A stretch of DNA of 13,455 nt from NCBI GenBank assembly GCA_964568355.1, contig CAZMRK010000129.1, forward strand, positions 1 to 13,455, given 5' to 3'. The notes beneath the pieces were generated by a model. That model did not search any database. It worked only from the letters and a program-made list of their open reading frames with translations, and had not been told where the DNA came from. The translations under genes and the position numbers were made by a program. How positions within the stretch are numbered: position 1 is the stretch's first letter; the number at the start of each line of letters is the position of its first letter. Source of the DNA: JAJPJX01 sp964568355. Lineage in GTDB: Bacteria > Acidobacteriota > Terriglobia > Bryobacterales > Bryobacteraceae. Of the stretch, positions 1 to 7,488 are shown piece by piece.

Positions 1-1544
1 ACTCGCATCAGGGGCCAGGCCGTGAGGAAAGCGAAATCGGAGACGCGCCTGGAATTGTGATCCTGCAGCAAGGCCCTTGCGATGGATTTCATCCGGTCGA
101 GGCTCCTATCGACCAGCTCCGCCAGCGGTCCTTGATCGGCAGCCTTTCTGACCACTTGGATCTCCTGGCGCAACTGCGGCTGGACCGGGATGAGGGGAAA
201 CAGGCGCTGGCGCGAGCCGCGTTTCTCCGCGCGCCCGGCGTCAAATCCGTATTCGGCGTCCAGCCGGGACTGAGACCTGGCGGAAAGCCCGTACTGCCGG
301 CAAATGGGATGGGTCCATGGCAGTCCGAAGTGGTTTGTCAGGAACCGCTGGCAATTTCTACGGCCGAGCTGATAATCGTGCTCGCGAAAGAGCTGCGAGA
401 GGAACCCCGAAAAGCCGCCGAGAAGTCCACAGGCGAGCGGCTCCTCCCCACCCCCCGCGGCCGGCGATATGACCCAGCGATTCGCTGCGGACGAATCGGC
501 GCCGGAGCCCGGCTCTCCGCCCCCGAGCTGCTTCGCGAGAGCCTCGACAAACTCCCCCACGAGCGACGTCAGGCGTTCGTCCGGAAACCGCGGAAGCTTC
601 GCGATGGCCTTCGACTGCAACGGAGCGATATGGATGATAGCCCGGTCCGCCGTCTCCGGGTGTAGCGCATCCTTGCCGCCGGGAGTGACCGGAAGCAGGG
701 CGGTTAGTTCCCGGCGTGCGCAGTCGTAGGACTTGCTGTTGGCTGTGCCATCGATGTTCCACATCCGGGACGAAGCACCGTCAGCGGCGTCCCAACCCGG
801 CTTGCGCGCCAATTTCGCCAGCATTTGGGCGGCCAGCGTCAGCGGGAATATCCCGGCGGCGGCCGCGGTCTGCGCGAGCGCCTGCCATTCGGATCCGCCC
901 CTGGCGTCCAGGTGAACCGATCCGTCTTCGGACGTGGGCCGTTTCCAATTCACTTCGAAAACCTGCTGATCCCCGCCGTTCCGCATCACAACGACTCTCA
1001 GCCCGTCGCGCACCCACTGCCGCCGCTCCGGTAGCGGATCATCTACACGAATGGCACGCGCCGCGATCTCGGAAATGATCGCGGCGTCCAGAAGGGGAAC
1101 CACCTCGCCGCCGTTCTTGTTCAGGCCCGTGGTTCCCAGCAGACGCTTCGGATCGAGGTCCGTTACCCAACTCCGAAATAGAGCGTTCTGAACGGCGGTT
1201 GGAGCAGGCGACTGGTCATGTACCGGGTGGAATCTGCGGCTTAACGCCGCGGCGGTTATGGATGCCACCATTCCCCCTCCGGATGCGCCCGCCAGGACGG
1301 CAAGGTTCAGTTCGTGCGGAGGAATCGTCCACCTGTTGTAGCGATCACCGTATCTTCGTTCTTGCGAGGCCCGCTCCTGATACCAGGCGTCCATGGCTTC
1401 GATCAGAAAATCCATCACGCCGGCGGTATACGCACCGGTGGAGACCGCCCCTGGCATGCTGAGCCCGAGGTAAAACGGGCGCTTCGCCCCCCGGCTTCCC
1501 GAATTTGTCTGTTTTAGCGCACTCATCGGCCGGCGCGAGCTCAT
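1..1544 (-). CDS. Patatin-like phospholipase family protein (3' end outside window)
   Basis: The frame stays open from the ATG at 1544 to the left edge (514 full codons, no stop), so the gene is partial. Patatin features are visible. A glycine-containing oxyanion-type loop lies at about residues 27-45 (LSMPGAVSTGAY...AGVMDF). The nucleophile elbow is GASGG with Ser88, and a candidate dyad Asp265 sits in NIDGT, preceded by an AGIFPLTLAAQ stretch resembling the usual AFPGAFP region. Near residues 385-411 is an HDYQLGRRNCQRFL segment, typical of a long patatin subfamily. The family hydrolyses acyl esters of lipids; the substrate here is unknown. No signal peptide is seen, so a cytosolic or membrane-associated enzyme is likely. 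The start at 1544 is chosen because its ATG overlaps the stop of the radical SAM gene (ATGA). An in-frame ATG at 1526 is the alternative. Oddities: the first loop lacks the usual GGG run, and the usual DGG is DGT. Confidence 0.85.
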   Translation of the reverse strand, partial: MSSRRPMSALKQTNSGSRGAKRPFYLGLSMPGAVSTGAYTAGVMDFLIEAMDAWYQERASQERRYGDRYNRWTIPPHELNLAVLAGASGGGMVASITAAALSRRFHPVHDQSPAPTAVQNALFRSWVTDLDPKRLLGTTGLNKNGGEVVPLLDAAIISEIAARAIRVDDPLPERRQWVRDGLRVVVMRNGGDQQVFEVNWKRPTSEDGSVHLDARGGSEWQALAQTAAAAGIFPLTLAAQMLAKLARKPGWDAADGASSRMWNIDGTANSKSYDCARRELTALLPVTPGGKDALHPETADRAIIHIAPLQSKAIAKLPRFPDERLTSLVGEFVEALAKQLGGGEPGSGADSSAANRWVISPAAGGGEEPLACGLLGGFSGFLSQLFREHDYQLGRRNCQRFLTNHFGLPWTHPICRQYGLSARSQSRLDAEYGFDAGRAEKRGSRQRLFPLIPVQPQLRQEIQVVRKAADQGPLAELVDRSLDRMKSIARALLQDHNSRRVSDFAFLTAWPLMR

Positions 1545-2875
1545 CCGGCCGCCCGTTGAACTGCCGTGTCCTGCTCCTCGCATAGCGGGGCCAACTCGGG
1601 GAGAACGTCCTCCATTCGTTGCCTCCGGTTCTCATCCAGATGCCGGGTCCACTTGCGGAATTCGGGCAACCGGTCGCTTCGGTCGGCTGCCGTCATATAG
1701 TGGAGGACGCCGTGAATTGCGGCTTTCAGCCGGTCCAGCGGTTCTCCCCTCCAACGTGCCGGCCATCGCTCTTCGAACCTCTGCAGGAACCCGTGCAGCC
1801 GCGATGCCGCCTGCTCCTTCAAAGCCGGGGACAGGACCTGAATGCTCAAGTAATCCGGATGCCGGAGCAGACTGAGATTAGGCGCCTCGATGTGCTCAAA
1901 CTGCAGCGCGGCATATTCAATCAGGGCATCCAGATACAGCACGTTGTACGCTTGCACGGTGACATTCAAACCCAATCCGCCGGTGCAATGAAACCGCTCC
2001 TTTTCCGCATCGAGCAAATGCAGGTTTCGGTCGATCGTCTGCCAGTCCGCAGGGTAACGGATGAACGAGTTCACCTTCTCATACCCGTCCACGCTGGTGG
2101 TGACGCGAACGCTCTGGAACCGGCTCCAGAGTTCGGCCGTGTATTCGGGAAGGACCGTCAGGTTGGTGTTGTAACTGAGCCGGATTCTTTGGGAGCGTTC
2201 GTCGCGGATGAGCCGCTTGAGGAAGTCAAACATCTGCGGGATCAGCAGTGGTTCGCCCCCGGCGAAATGCAGCCGCTCCAGATGAACCGAATATCGGTCG
2301 AACATCCGCCAGAACGCATCACTGGAAAACCAATCCAACTGGCGCAGTCCCTCAAAATACGGATGCCTGGGACTCACGTTGAAATACGAGGCGAACTCCT
2401 GGATAAGCGCCTTACTGGAGTGCGGCGAACACATCCGGCACCTGAGATTGCAGAGATTGCCGAGCCGGAGGTCAAAAGAAAGAAAGTGGTGGGGCGCTTC
2501 GCCCTCCGCGCCCGTGTGCGATACCAGTTCGGGAATTTGCTCCGTATACTGCCCGTTAACCGTTTGGCGGTAACTTTGGATCCCGGAATCCTCGATGGCA
2601 TAGCATCGGTCGCAAGGGCTCGGCCGCTCTCCGGCGAGCATGGCGAGCCGCAGGGTGCGCATGTATTGCGAGTTCCAGCCGTCGGCTAGTCCGTTCTCAT
2701 CCTGGATCCGGTAAGGCCGGTTCGATTCGTCTACGTTTGGAAGCTGTGTGTCCACAGATCTGCAGCAGGGATACAGAGTTCCGCTTTCATCGGCAAAGAC
2801 GTGCATCCACGGAAGAATGCAGAACGTCGGGGATACAGGGTTTTCCATATGACCGGCGGGCCCCCCGGCCCGCAT
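1541..2875 (-). CDS. Radical SAM protein with N-terminal twitch-like cysteine domain
   Basis: Predicted 444-residue radical SAM enzyme. The AdoMet [4Fe-4S] motif CNLRCRMC (CxxxCxxC) is at residues 142-149, followed by GGEP at 206-209 and a later NTNLT segment, as expected of the TIM-barrel core. Before the core lie five more cysteines (C19 in TFCILPWMH, C37/C38 in YPCCRS, C88 and C91 in CDRC). This matches the N-terminal twitch-domain radical SAM family, in which an auxiliary Fe-S cluster precedes the core rather than following it. The substrate is unknown; related SPASM/twitch enzymes often modify peptides. The chosen ATG at 2875 overlaps the sulfotransferase stop as TGATG, implying translational coupling; an ATG at 2848 (MENPVSP) is a credible alternative. 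A longer open frame begins at 2953, but it would overlap the upstream gene by 79 bases. The 3' end overlaps the patatin start by 4 bases. Probably cytosolic. Confidence 0.88.
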   Translation of the reverse strand: MRAGGPAGHMENPVSPTFCILPWMHVFADESGTLYPCCRSVDTQLPNVDESNRPYRIQDENGLADGWNSQYMRTLRLAMLAGERPSPCDRCYAIEDSGIQSYRQTVNGQYTEQIPELVSHTGAEGEAPHHFLSFDLRLGNLCNLRCRMCSPHSSKALIQEFASYFNVSPRHPYFEGLRQLDWFSSDAFWRMFDRYSVHLERLHFAGGEPLLIPQMFDFLKRLIRDERSQRIRLSYNTNLTVLPEYTAELWSRFQSVRVTTSVDGYEKVNSFIRYPADWQTIDRNLHLLDAEKERFHCTGGLGLNVTVQAYNVLYLDALIEYAALQFEHIEAPNLSLLRHPDYLSIQVLSPALKEQAASRLHGFLQRFEERWPARWRGEPLDRLKAAIHGVLHYMTAADRSDRLPEFRKWTRHLDENRRQRMEDVLPELAPLCEEQDTAVQRAAG

Positions 2876-3909
2876 CAGCTTGCTTTCGTACCGGCCCCTT
2901 CCAAAATGACCGGACACTCGATGTCCACGCCATAGCGGAAACGCATCTGCCACCGGTATTGTTCAAAATCATCCCAAGCAGCCTGTAACTGCGCGGGGCT
3001 CAATTCGTCAGCACCCGCCAGACACGCCGTCCCGTATCCCAGTAATTCCTGAAGTTCCAATGGCGATGGGACCTCCGGAGCCCCAGCGGGCTTATACAGC
3101 AGCTCCGTTCCGTACAATGATACTCGAACATGGCTGAAAATAGCCCGTTGTTCTTGTGTGATTGCGCGCGAAAATTGGCCGACGCTGCCGGTGCCGACCG
3201 GCCCTCGCTCAGAATGGCGCCATCCGGCGTGCCGTGGTTTCCGGGGTAACCCCTCCGGTTGAAGCAGACCATCCAGGTAAGGTTCGTTCAGGAATGCGCA
3301 GATCCGCCGCACGACAGTTTCCGTGTCTTGGACGAGCTCTTCATAGCGCACCTGAAGGTAATTTGGCCGTCCGCTGTACTGTATCCCGCACAGGTTGGCG
3401 AAGTACCAGCGGCTGACAGCTCGAAATGGCGGCGCTCCACGCCGGCAATAAGAAATGATGCTGTCGCGCGCATCGCGGATGATATGGATGAAGAGCGCGC
3501 CGGGATAGCGATGCGCAATCAAATCGAAACAGTAGATATTAGAAGGGCATTTGTCGAGCCATCGTTCTGCCCGCTGCGCCTGAACGTTCCGGCGGAAAAA
3601 TGTCTCCACCATGCTGAAGTAATCCGGCATTGCCAGGCACATTTCCCGCAGACTCGACCGGTCCCACGGATACTCGTCAAGCTCTTCGAAAAGCTCCTCG
3701 CTCGGGCCGAGATAGTCAGCCGGATATCCGACGTCGAGCCATCCCTGGATGTGAGCTTGGTAGGACGCGGGGGACTCCCGGAGGAGGTTGCGCTTATCGA
3801 ACAATGCAACTTCCCCACCACTGGCAATGGACGGGTGACGGCCCAGAATGACGCGCAGCAGAGTGCTTCCGGAGCTGGGAGCCGAACCAATAAAAATAGG
3901 ATCTCGCAA
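2875..3909 (-). CDS. Sulfotransferase family protein (PAPS-dependent)
   Basis: Predicted 344-residue sulfotransferase. It would transfer sulfate from PAPS to a hydroxyl or amine; the acceptor is unknown. The 5'-phosphosulfate-binding loop appears almost at the N-terminus (IFIGSAPSSGSTLL). A catalytic-region motif follows (WLDKCPSNIY), then the 3'-phosphate-binding motif (HIIRDARDSIISYC) and the C-terminal YEELVQDTETVVRRICAFL segment common in bacterial Sulfotransfer_3-type proteins. About 80 C-terminal residues are not assigned to a motif. Start choice: a TTG at 3909 with GGAGA seven bases upstream gives LRDPIFIGS, the usual beginning for this family. A GTG at 3960 adds 17 residues but has no clear ribosome site. 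The gene lies downstream of the TonB receptor in the same direction and shares a TGATG junction with the radical SAM gene. No signal peptide; likely cytosolic. Confidence 0.9.
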   Translation of the reverse strand: MRDPIFIGSAPSSGSTLLRVILGRHPSIASGGEVALFDKRNLLRESPASYQAHIQGWLDVGYPADYLGPSEELFEELDEYPWDRSSLREMCLAMPDYFSMVETFFRRNVQAQRAERWLDKCPSNIYCFDLIAHRYPGALFIHIIRDARDSIISYCRRGAPPFRAVSRWYFANLCGIQYSGRPNYLQVRYEELVQDTETVVRRICAFLNEPYLDGLLQPEGLPRKPRHAGWRHSERGPVGTGSVGQFSRAITQEQRAIFSHVRVSLYGTELLYKPAGAPEVPSPLELQELLGYGTACLAGADELSPAQLQAAWDDFEQYRWQMRFRYGVDIECPVILEGAGTKAS

Positions 3910-3916
3910 GGTGCTG

Positions 3917-3921
3917 TCTCC
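3917..3921 (-). promoter_or_regulatory. Ribosome binding site for the sulfotransferase TTG start
   Basis: GGAGA on the minus strand lies seven bases before the TTG at 3909. It is the best Shine-Dalgarno match near this gene's 5' end and is the main reason to prefer the TTG over the upstream GTG at 3960, which has only a GGCAGAGA stretch directly against it. Confidence 0.5.
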
Positions 3922-3967
3922 AGCCGAAAAAGATACTAGCACCCTGGCCGCGAAGTCCACTCTCTGC

Positions 3968-4002
3968 CGCCCGCAGCTTCGCCGGTCCGGTTGCTGCGGG
4001 CG
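3968..4002 (-). other. Strong intercistronic hairpin between TonB receptor and sulfotransferase genes
   Basis: A perfect 10-bp inverted repeat (CGCCCGCAGC at 3968-3977, GCTGCGGGCG at 3993-4002) encloses a 15-base loop that itself contains a CCGG pair. It lies just downstream of the receptor stop codon at 4018. No T-tract follows the stem in the minus-strand direction, so it does not look like a classic intrinsic terminator. It is more likely an RNA stabiliser, a processing site or a partial attenuator that sets downstream gene dosage. The structure is seen in the sequence; its role is inferred. Confidence 0.5.
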
Positions 4003-4017
4003 AAGAGATTGCCCCTG

Positions 4018-7000
4018 TCAAAAATGCGCCTTCATGCCGAACTGCAAGATCCTGGGATCCGCAGCCGCCAGAATCCGGCCGAAGTTCGCCGAGTTGCGAG
4101 CCGTCACGGGGTTGTTCGTGACGCCCGGCCCGCTGTAGTTCGCGTGGTTGATCGCGTTGAAGGCCTCTCCGCGCGCGTCCAGCCGGAATCGCTCGGTCAA
4201 GTGGAACGTGCGGCTCAAAGCCACGTCAAAATTAAACCTGCCGGGGCCGTGCACGGCGTTTCTGCCCAGGTTGCCATACGTGCCGATTTCGTTCAGGGTG
4301 AAAGCCGCTGGATTCAACCAAACCCTGGGGTCCGAATGGACCGAAAACGGGTTGGCGAGAGCGAGATTGGGCCGGTCCAGACCGATGCCGGTCAGCGACC
4401 TGTCGGTTCCCGAGGTGATGTTAATTGCCGTGCCGGTGGCCACCGAGATAATGGGGGCCAACTGCCACCCGCTCAGCAGGCGGCCTGCCAGCGTGTTGCC
4501 CTTTATCGGGCTGATCGTGATCAGCGACGTGTTAGCCAGGTGGCGCACATCGAACAGACAGTTGCTGCGGTCACGGGTGCGGTTGTTTGGATCCATGTAA
4601 TACTGGCCCGCCAGTTCGCCGTTGAAATCGCCGTCACTAATGCAGTGCGACCAGGTGTAGTTGAACAGCACGGTGAAGTTATTCGCCATCCGGTGCTGCA
4701 CGGAAAGCAGCAGCGCGTTGTAGCTGGCATTGGCGCCCTGATCGGACTGCGTGATGCCGGCGTAAGCCGATCCCGTGGCCGGATTCTGTAAGTAAAGCCG
4801 CCTTCTCTGGTTCGTGTTCGATGTGGTCGAGGCACCGGGAATATACGTGGCGGGATTGATGTCTTCCCCCACCCACACGTGCGTCGTCTTGTTCCCGAGA
4901 TAGGAGACCGATGCCATCCAGTTCGGCGTCAACTGGCGCTGATAGCTGATATTCCATTGCGCCGTGTACGTCGGCTTGGTATCCAGCGGCATATTGATAA
5001 ACACACTGTACGGAGCGAATTGGAAGTCTTTGGGAGGCGGCGTGGCCATAGGGAACGGATTTCCCCCAGGATATCCCGCGTAGGGATTGGTGAAGCCTCC
5101 CGCCGGGGAAGGGATGTCGACCTGCGATCCATACGGGGCATTCGTCGTCAGCCGCTCGCCATAGAACAACTCCGCGGTGTCGCGCAGAATGCCTCCCGAG
5201 ACGCGGATGGTCTGCTTGCCGCTGCCGGTGGGATCCCAGACAACCCCGACTCGCGGCGAAAAAAGCGGCAGTACATTGCGGAAGTAAGCTTTCGGGATCC
5301 CCTGGTCGCCATAGAACAATAATCCGGGAGGCGCATTCGTGAATACCTGGCTCTTCCGGCCGGCGTTGAAGGCATCCAGGGAGAAGGAGGTACCGCGGCC
5401 GAAGTAGTCATAAGTGGCGAATGTCGGCTCCCAGCGCAGGCCCAGATTGATCGTGAGGTGGGAAGTCAGCCGGATGCTGTCCTGTCCATAAAGTGCGAGT
5501 ACGGGAACGCGCGCCGCCAGTTCCAGGGCATTCGATTGGGTGAAGTCGCTCGGCAGGCCCAGCATGTAGTCGGCGAGCTGATCGCCGGTGAACTGGCCGT
5601 TGAACGTCCAGGATCCGTTCTCGATCCAGCCGTTGGCGAAGTTGAACTGATTGCGCAGGAAATCGACTCCGAACGCCATATGGTGCTTGCCGCGGATCAG
5701 ATCCACGTCATCGGCGAAGTGAAATGAATTCGAGTTGAAATATCCCGCCGCGCACGTGCCGCACCCCACGCTCCAATAGGGACTCACGCTCACCTGCAGG
5801 AAGTTCGGCAGAGGCGAGTGGACATTGAGGCCGATCGTCGCGGGATTGATGTAATTCTCCGCTACGCCCCGGTCGTCCCGGCGCCTGCTTGCCGTCACAT
5901 GGAATGAATTCAGCGTCGTGCTATTGAAGGAATAGGTATCGCCGATCGTCAGACTTTGCGCGCGCTCCCAATTGCCTGGAGCGGTAGTCGTCAACGCATT
6001 CTTGCCGTCGAATACCGGGGGAATCGTGTATTGCGCGAGAAAGTATCTCCCATATAATGTGTGCCGGGAGTTTTGCACCCAGTCGATGCGGCCGATCACC
6101 TGATCCTCGTTCCAGTTCTTGGGAATTCCGTAAGTGATCTTTCCGCACGGGTCGCTGGACTGCGGAATGTACTGGCTGGCCAGAGCGATCGCCTGCGGAT
6201 TGAAACGCGACACCGGAATCTGATTGTTGGGAAACGGCGCCTTGGTCGTCGGATCGACCAGGGAGCGCCCGGCTCCTCCCGCCACGCAGGTCCCCGAAAC
6301 TATGGAGCTGAAGTCCCCGTTCATCACCGCCGCTGTGGGCACATAGCTGATGGTCTGCGGCGGGTCGCTGCGCTCCTTGGTTCCCTGGTAGCCTCCAAAA
6401 AAGAACAGCTTGTCCCGTATGATCTTCCCGCCGAACGTGCCGCCGAATTGGTTCCGCTTAAGTGTGTCGTGCTTAGCGGCGAAAGTATTTCTGGCATTTA
6501 CATCGCCGTTGCGCAGGAACTCAAAAAGATCGCCATGCCAGTCATTGGCGCCGGACTTGGTCACCGCGTTCACCACGGCTCCCGGATGCAGTCCGTAGCG
6601 CGCCGGAAGCGCGCTGGTCTGTACGCTGAATTCCTGGAGCGCATCCGGAAACGGTACCGGCATGTTCACGTTCGTCATGGCGTCGTTGTGATCGCCGCCG
6701 TCGAGCATGTAGTTGACGCCGTTCTGCTGTCCTCCCGCGACAGAGATGGTCACGGAACTGAAATAGTTCTTGCTGCCGACCATGCCTCCGCCGGAGGTCT
6801 GCAGCGACGCTCCCGACAGAAGAATGAGCTGGGTCGGCTGCCGGCCGTTGAGGGGCAGATCCACGATGCGCCGTTCGTCAATCACCTGTGCGATCGTGTT
6901 TTCACGCGTCTCCACCATGGATGTGCCGGCGGTCACTTCAATGTGCTCGGAGAGCGCGCCGACTTCCATGGATACGTCGATTTGTATGTTATTTCCGACT

Positions 7001-7311
7001 TGCAGGACGATGCCGGACCGCACGTAAGTCTTGAAGGCTGGCGCGGTCACTTCCAATCGATAAGGACCGACCGGCAGGTTAGGCAGCGCATATCGCCCTG
7101 CGACGTCGGTAACCGTGCTGCGGACAAACTCTTTCTCGGTTTCGACAATCCTTACTTGGGCGCCTGCAATGGCAGCGCCGGTATTGTCGGAAACCACGCC
7201 GCCTACCTGGGCGACCGCTACCGCCTGGCCGAAACAATGTGGCACGCAGGACGCAGCGGCGAAACTAAGGAGAAGCGCAAACGTAAGCCTCGATGATCGA
7301 ACCTGGACCAT
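4018..7311 (-). CDS. TonB-dependent receptor with N-terminal carboxypeptidase-regulatory-like domain
   Basis: 1097-residue outer-membrane receptor of the large Oar-like type common in Acidobacteriota. A signal peptide covers about residues 1-28 (hydrophobic FALLLSFAAASC, likely cleavage near CFGQ-A). Next come a CarboxypepD_reg-like beta-sandwich (about 34-115; GGVVSDNTGAAIAGAQV, then DVAGRYALPNLPVGPYRLEV), a plug region (about 130-260; DLPLNGRQPTQLILLSG, later YMLDGGDHND and AVVNAVTKSG), and a beta-barrel to the end. The last residues (LQFGMKAHF) end in Phe, the usual Bam recognition signature. Such receptors import or bind large substrates using TonB energy; the ligand cannot be read from sequence. 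The ATG at 7311 has GGAGG seven bases upstream and a near-consensus promoter just before it, so this is the first gene of the operon. No anti-sigma/ECF pair is in the window. Confidence 0.93.
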   Translation of the reverse strand: MVQVRSSRLTFALLLSFAAASCVPHCFGQAVAVAQVGGVVSDNTGAAIAGAQVRIVETEKEFVRSTVTDVAGRYALPNLPVGPYRLEVTAPAFKTYVRSGIVLQVGNNIQIDVSMEVGALSEHIEVTAGTSMVETRENTIAQVIDERRIVDLPLNGRQPTQLILLSGASLQTSGGGMVGSKNYFSSVTISVAGGQQNGVNYMLDGGDHNDAMTNVNMPVPFPDALQEFSVQTSALPARYGLHPGAVVNAVTKSGANDWHGDLFEFLRNGDVNARNTFAAKHDTLKRNQFGGTFGGKIIRDKLFFFGGYQGTKERSDPPQTISYVPTAAVMNGDFSSIVSGTCVAGGAGRSLVDPTTKAPFPNNQIPVSRFNPQAIALASQYIPQSSDPCGKITYGIPKNWNEDQVIGRIDWVQNSRHTLYGRYFLAQYTIPPVFDGKNALTTTAPGNWERAQSLTIGDTYSFNSTTLNSFHVTASRRRDDRGVAENYINPATIGLNVHSPLPNFLQVSVSPYWSVGCGTCAAGYFNSNSFHFADDVDLIRGKHHMAFGVDFLRNQFNFANGWIENGSWTFNGQFTGDQLADYMLGLPSDFTQSNALELAARVPVLALYGQDSIRLTSHLTINLGLRWEPTFATYDYFGRGTSFSLDAFNAGRKSQVFTNAPPGLLFYGDQGIPKAYFRNVLPLFSPRVGVVWDPTGSGKQTIRVSGGILRDTAELFYGERLTTNAPYGSQVDIPSPAGGFTNPYAGYPGGNPFPMATPPPKDFQFAPYSVFINMPLDTKPTYTAQWNISYQRQLTPNWMASVSYLGNKTTHVWVGEDINPATYIPGASTTSNTNQRRRLYLQNPATGSAYAGITQSDQGANASYNALLLSVQHRMANNFTVLFNYTWSHCISDGDFNGELAGQYYMDPNNRTRDRSNCLFDVRHLANTSLITISPIKGNTLAGRLLSGWQLAPIISVATGTAINITSGTDRSLTGIGLDRPNLALANPFSVHSDPRVWLNPAAFTLNEIGTYGNLGRNAVHGPGRFNFDVALSRTFHLTERFRLDARGEAFNAINHANYSGPGVTNNPVTARNSANFGRILAAADPRILQFGMKAHF

Positions 7312-7318
7312 ACCATCC

Positions 7319-7323
7319 CCTCC
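7319..7323 (-). promoter_or_regulatory. Ribosome binding site of the TonB receptor gene
   Basis: Perfect GGAGG core, seven bases before the ATG at 7311. It fixes the start and excludes the out-of-frame ATG that lies five bases upstream within GGGATGGTATGG. Confidence 0.7.
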
Positions 7324-7332
7324 GTGGTGGCA

Positions 7333-7361
7333 ACTATATACCGGCTTTTTTTATATGTCGA
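7333..7361 (-). promoter_or_regulatory. Predicted sigma-70 promoter of the TonB receptor operon
   Basis: On the minus strand, a -35 box TCGACA (7361-7356, five of six matches to TTGACA) and a -10 box TATAGT (7338-7333, five of six to TATAAT) are separated by exactly 17 bases that are A/T-rich, including a run of seven A. Transcription would begin near 7326, leaving a leader of only about 15 bases that starts almost at the ribosome binding site. This is the best promoter match I found in the window. Confidence 0.6.
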
Positions 7362-7388
7362 TACCCCGTTGTGTGAATAATTACGAAA

Positions 7389-7402
7389 CAATTCGCTAAT
7401 TG
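7389..7402. promoter_or_regulatory. AT-rich palindrome upstream of the TonB promoter (possible operator)
   Basis: CAATT-CGCT-AATTG is a perfect 5-bp inverted repeat with a 4-base spacer, 28 bases upstream of the -35 box. The position would suit an activator or a distal operator site. The arms are short, so chance is a fair alternative. Confidence 0.25.
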
Positions 7403-7410
7403 GAAGCCCG

Positions 7411-7432
7411 CGACGGCCACGCAACTCCGTCG
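7411..7432 (-). other. Hairpin downstream of the sulfatase gene (weak terminator candidate)
   Basis: CGACGG (7411-7416) and CCGTCG (7427-7432) form a 6-bp GC-rich stem with a 10-base loop, about 57 bases past the sulfatase stop. It is not followed by a T-run, so intrinsic termination is uncertain. No better terminator is visible in the 177-bp gap between the sulfatase and TonB genes, so read-through from the sulfatase unit into the receptor operon is possible. Confidence 0.25.
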
Positions 7433-7488
7433 TTACTCTCGCTGCATGTTTCTGAATTACTTTGAGTCGTACCTGATTCGCGGCGAAA

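Noticed and set aside
57..665. 202-codon open frame on the plus strand, the longest complete one in the first 1.5 kb
   Set aside because: It is antisense to the patatin gene, which is open over the whole stretch and carries real motifs.
1619..2689. 356-codon open frame on the plus strand
   Set aside because: It lies wholly antisense to the radical SAM gene, whose cysteine and GGEP motifs are unmistakable, and its own translation shows no family motif.
6061..7296. 411-codon open frame on the plus strand
   Set aside because: Antisense to the N-terminal part of the TonB receptor; low-complexity His/Arg/Val-rich translation typical of a GC-rich shadow frame.
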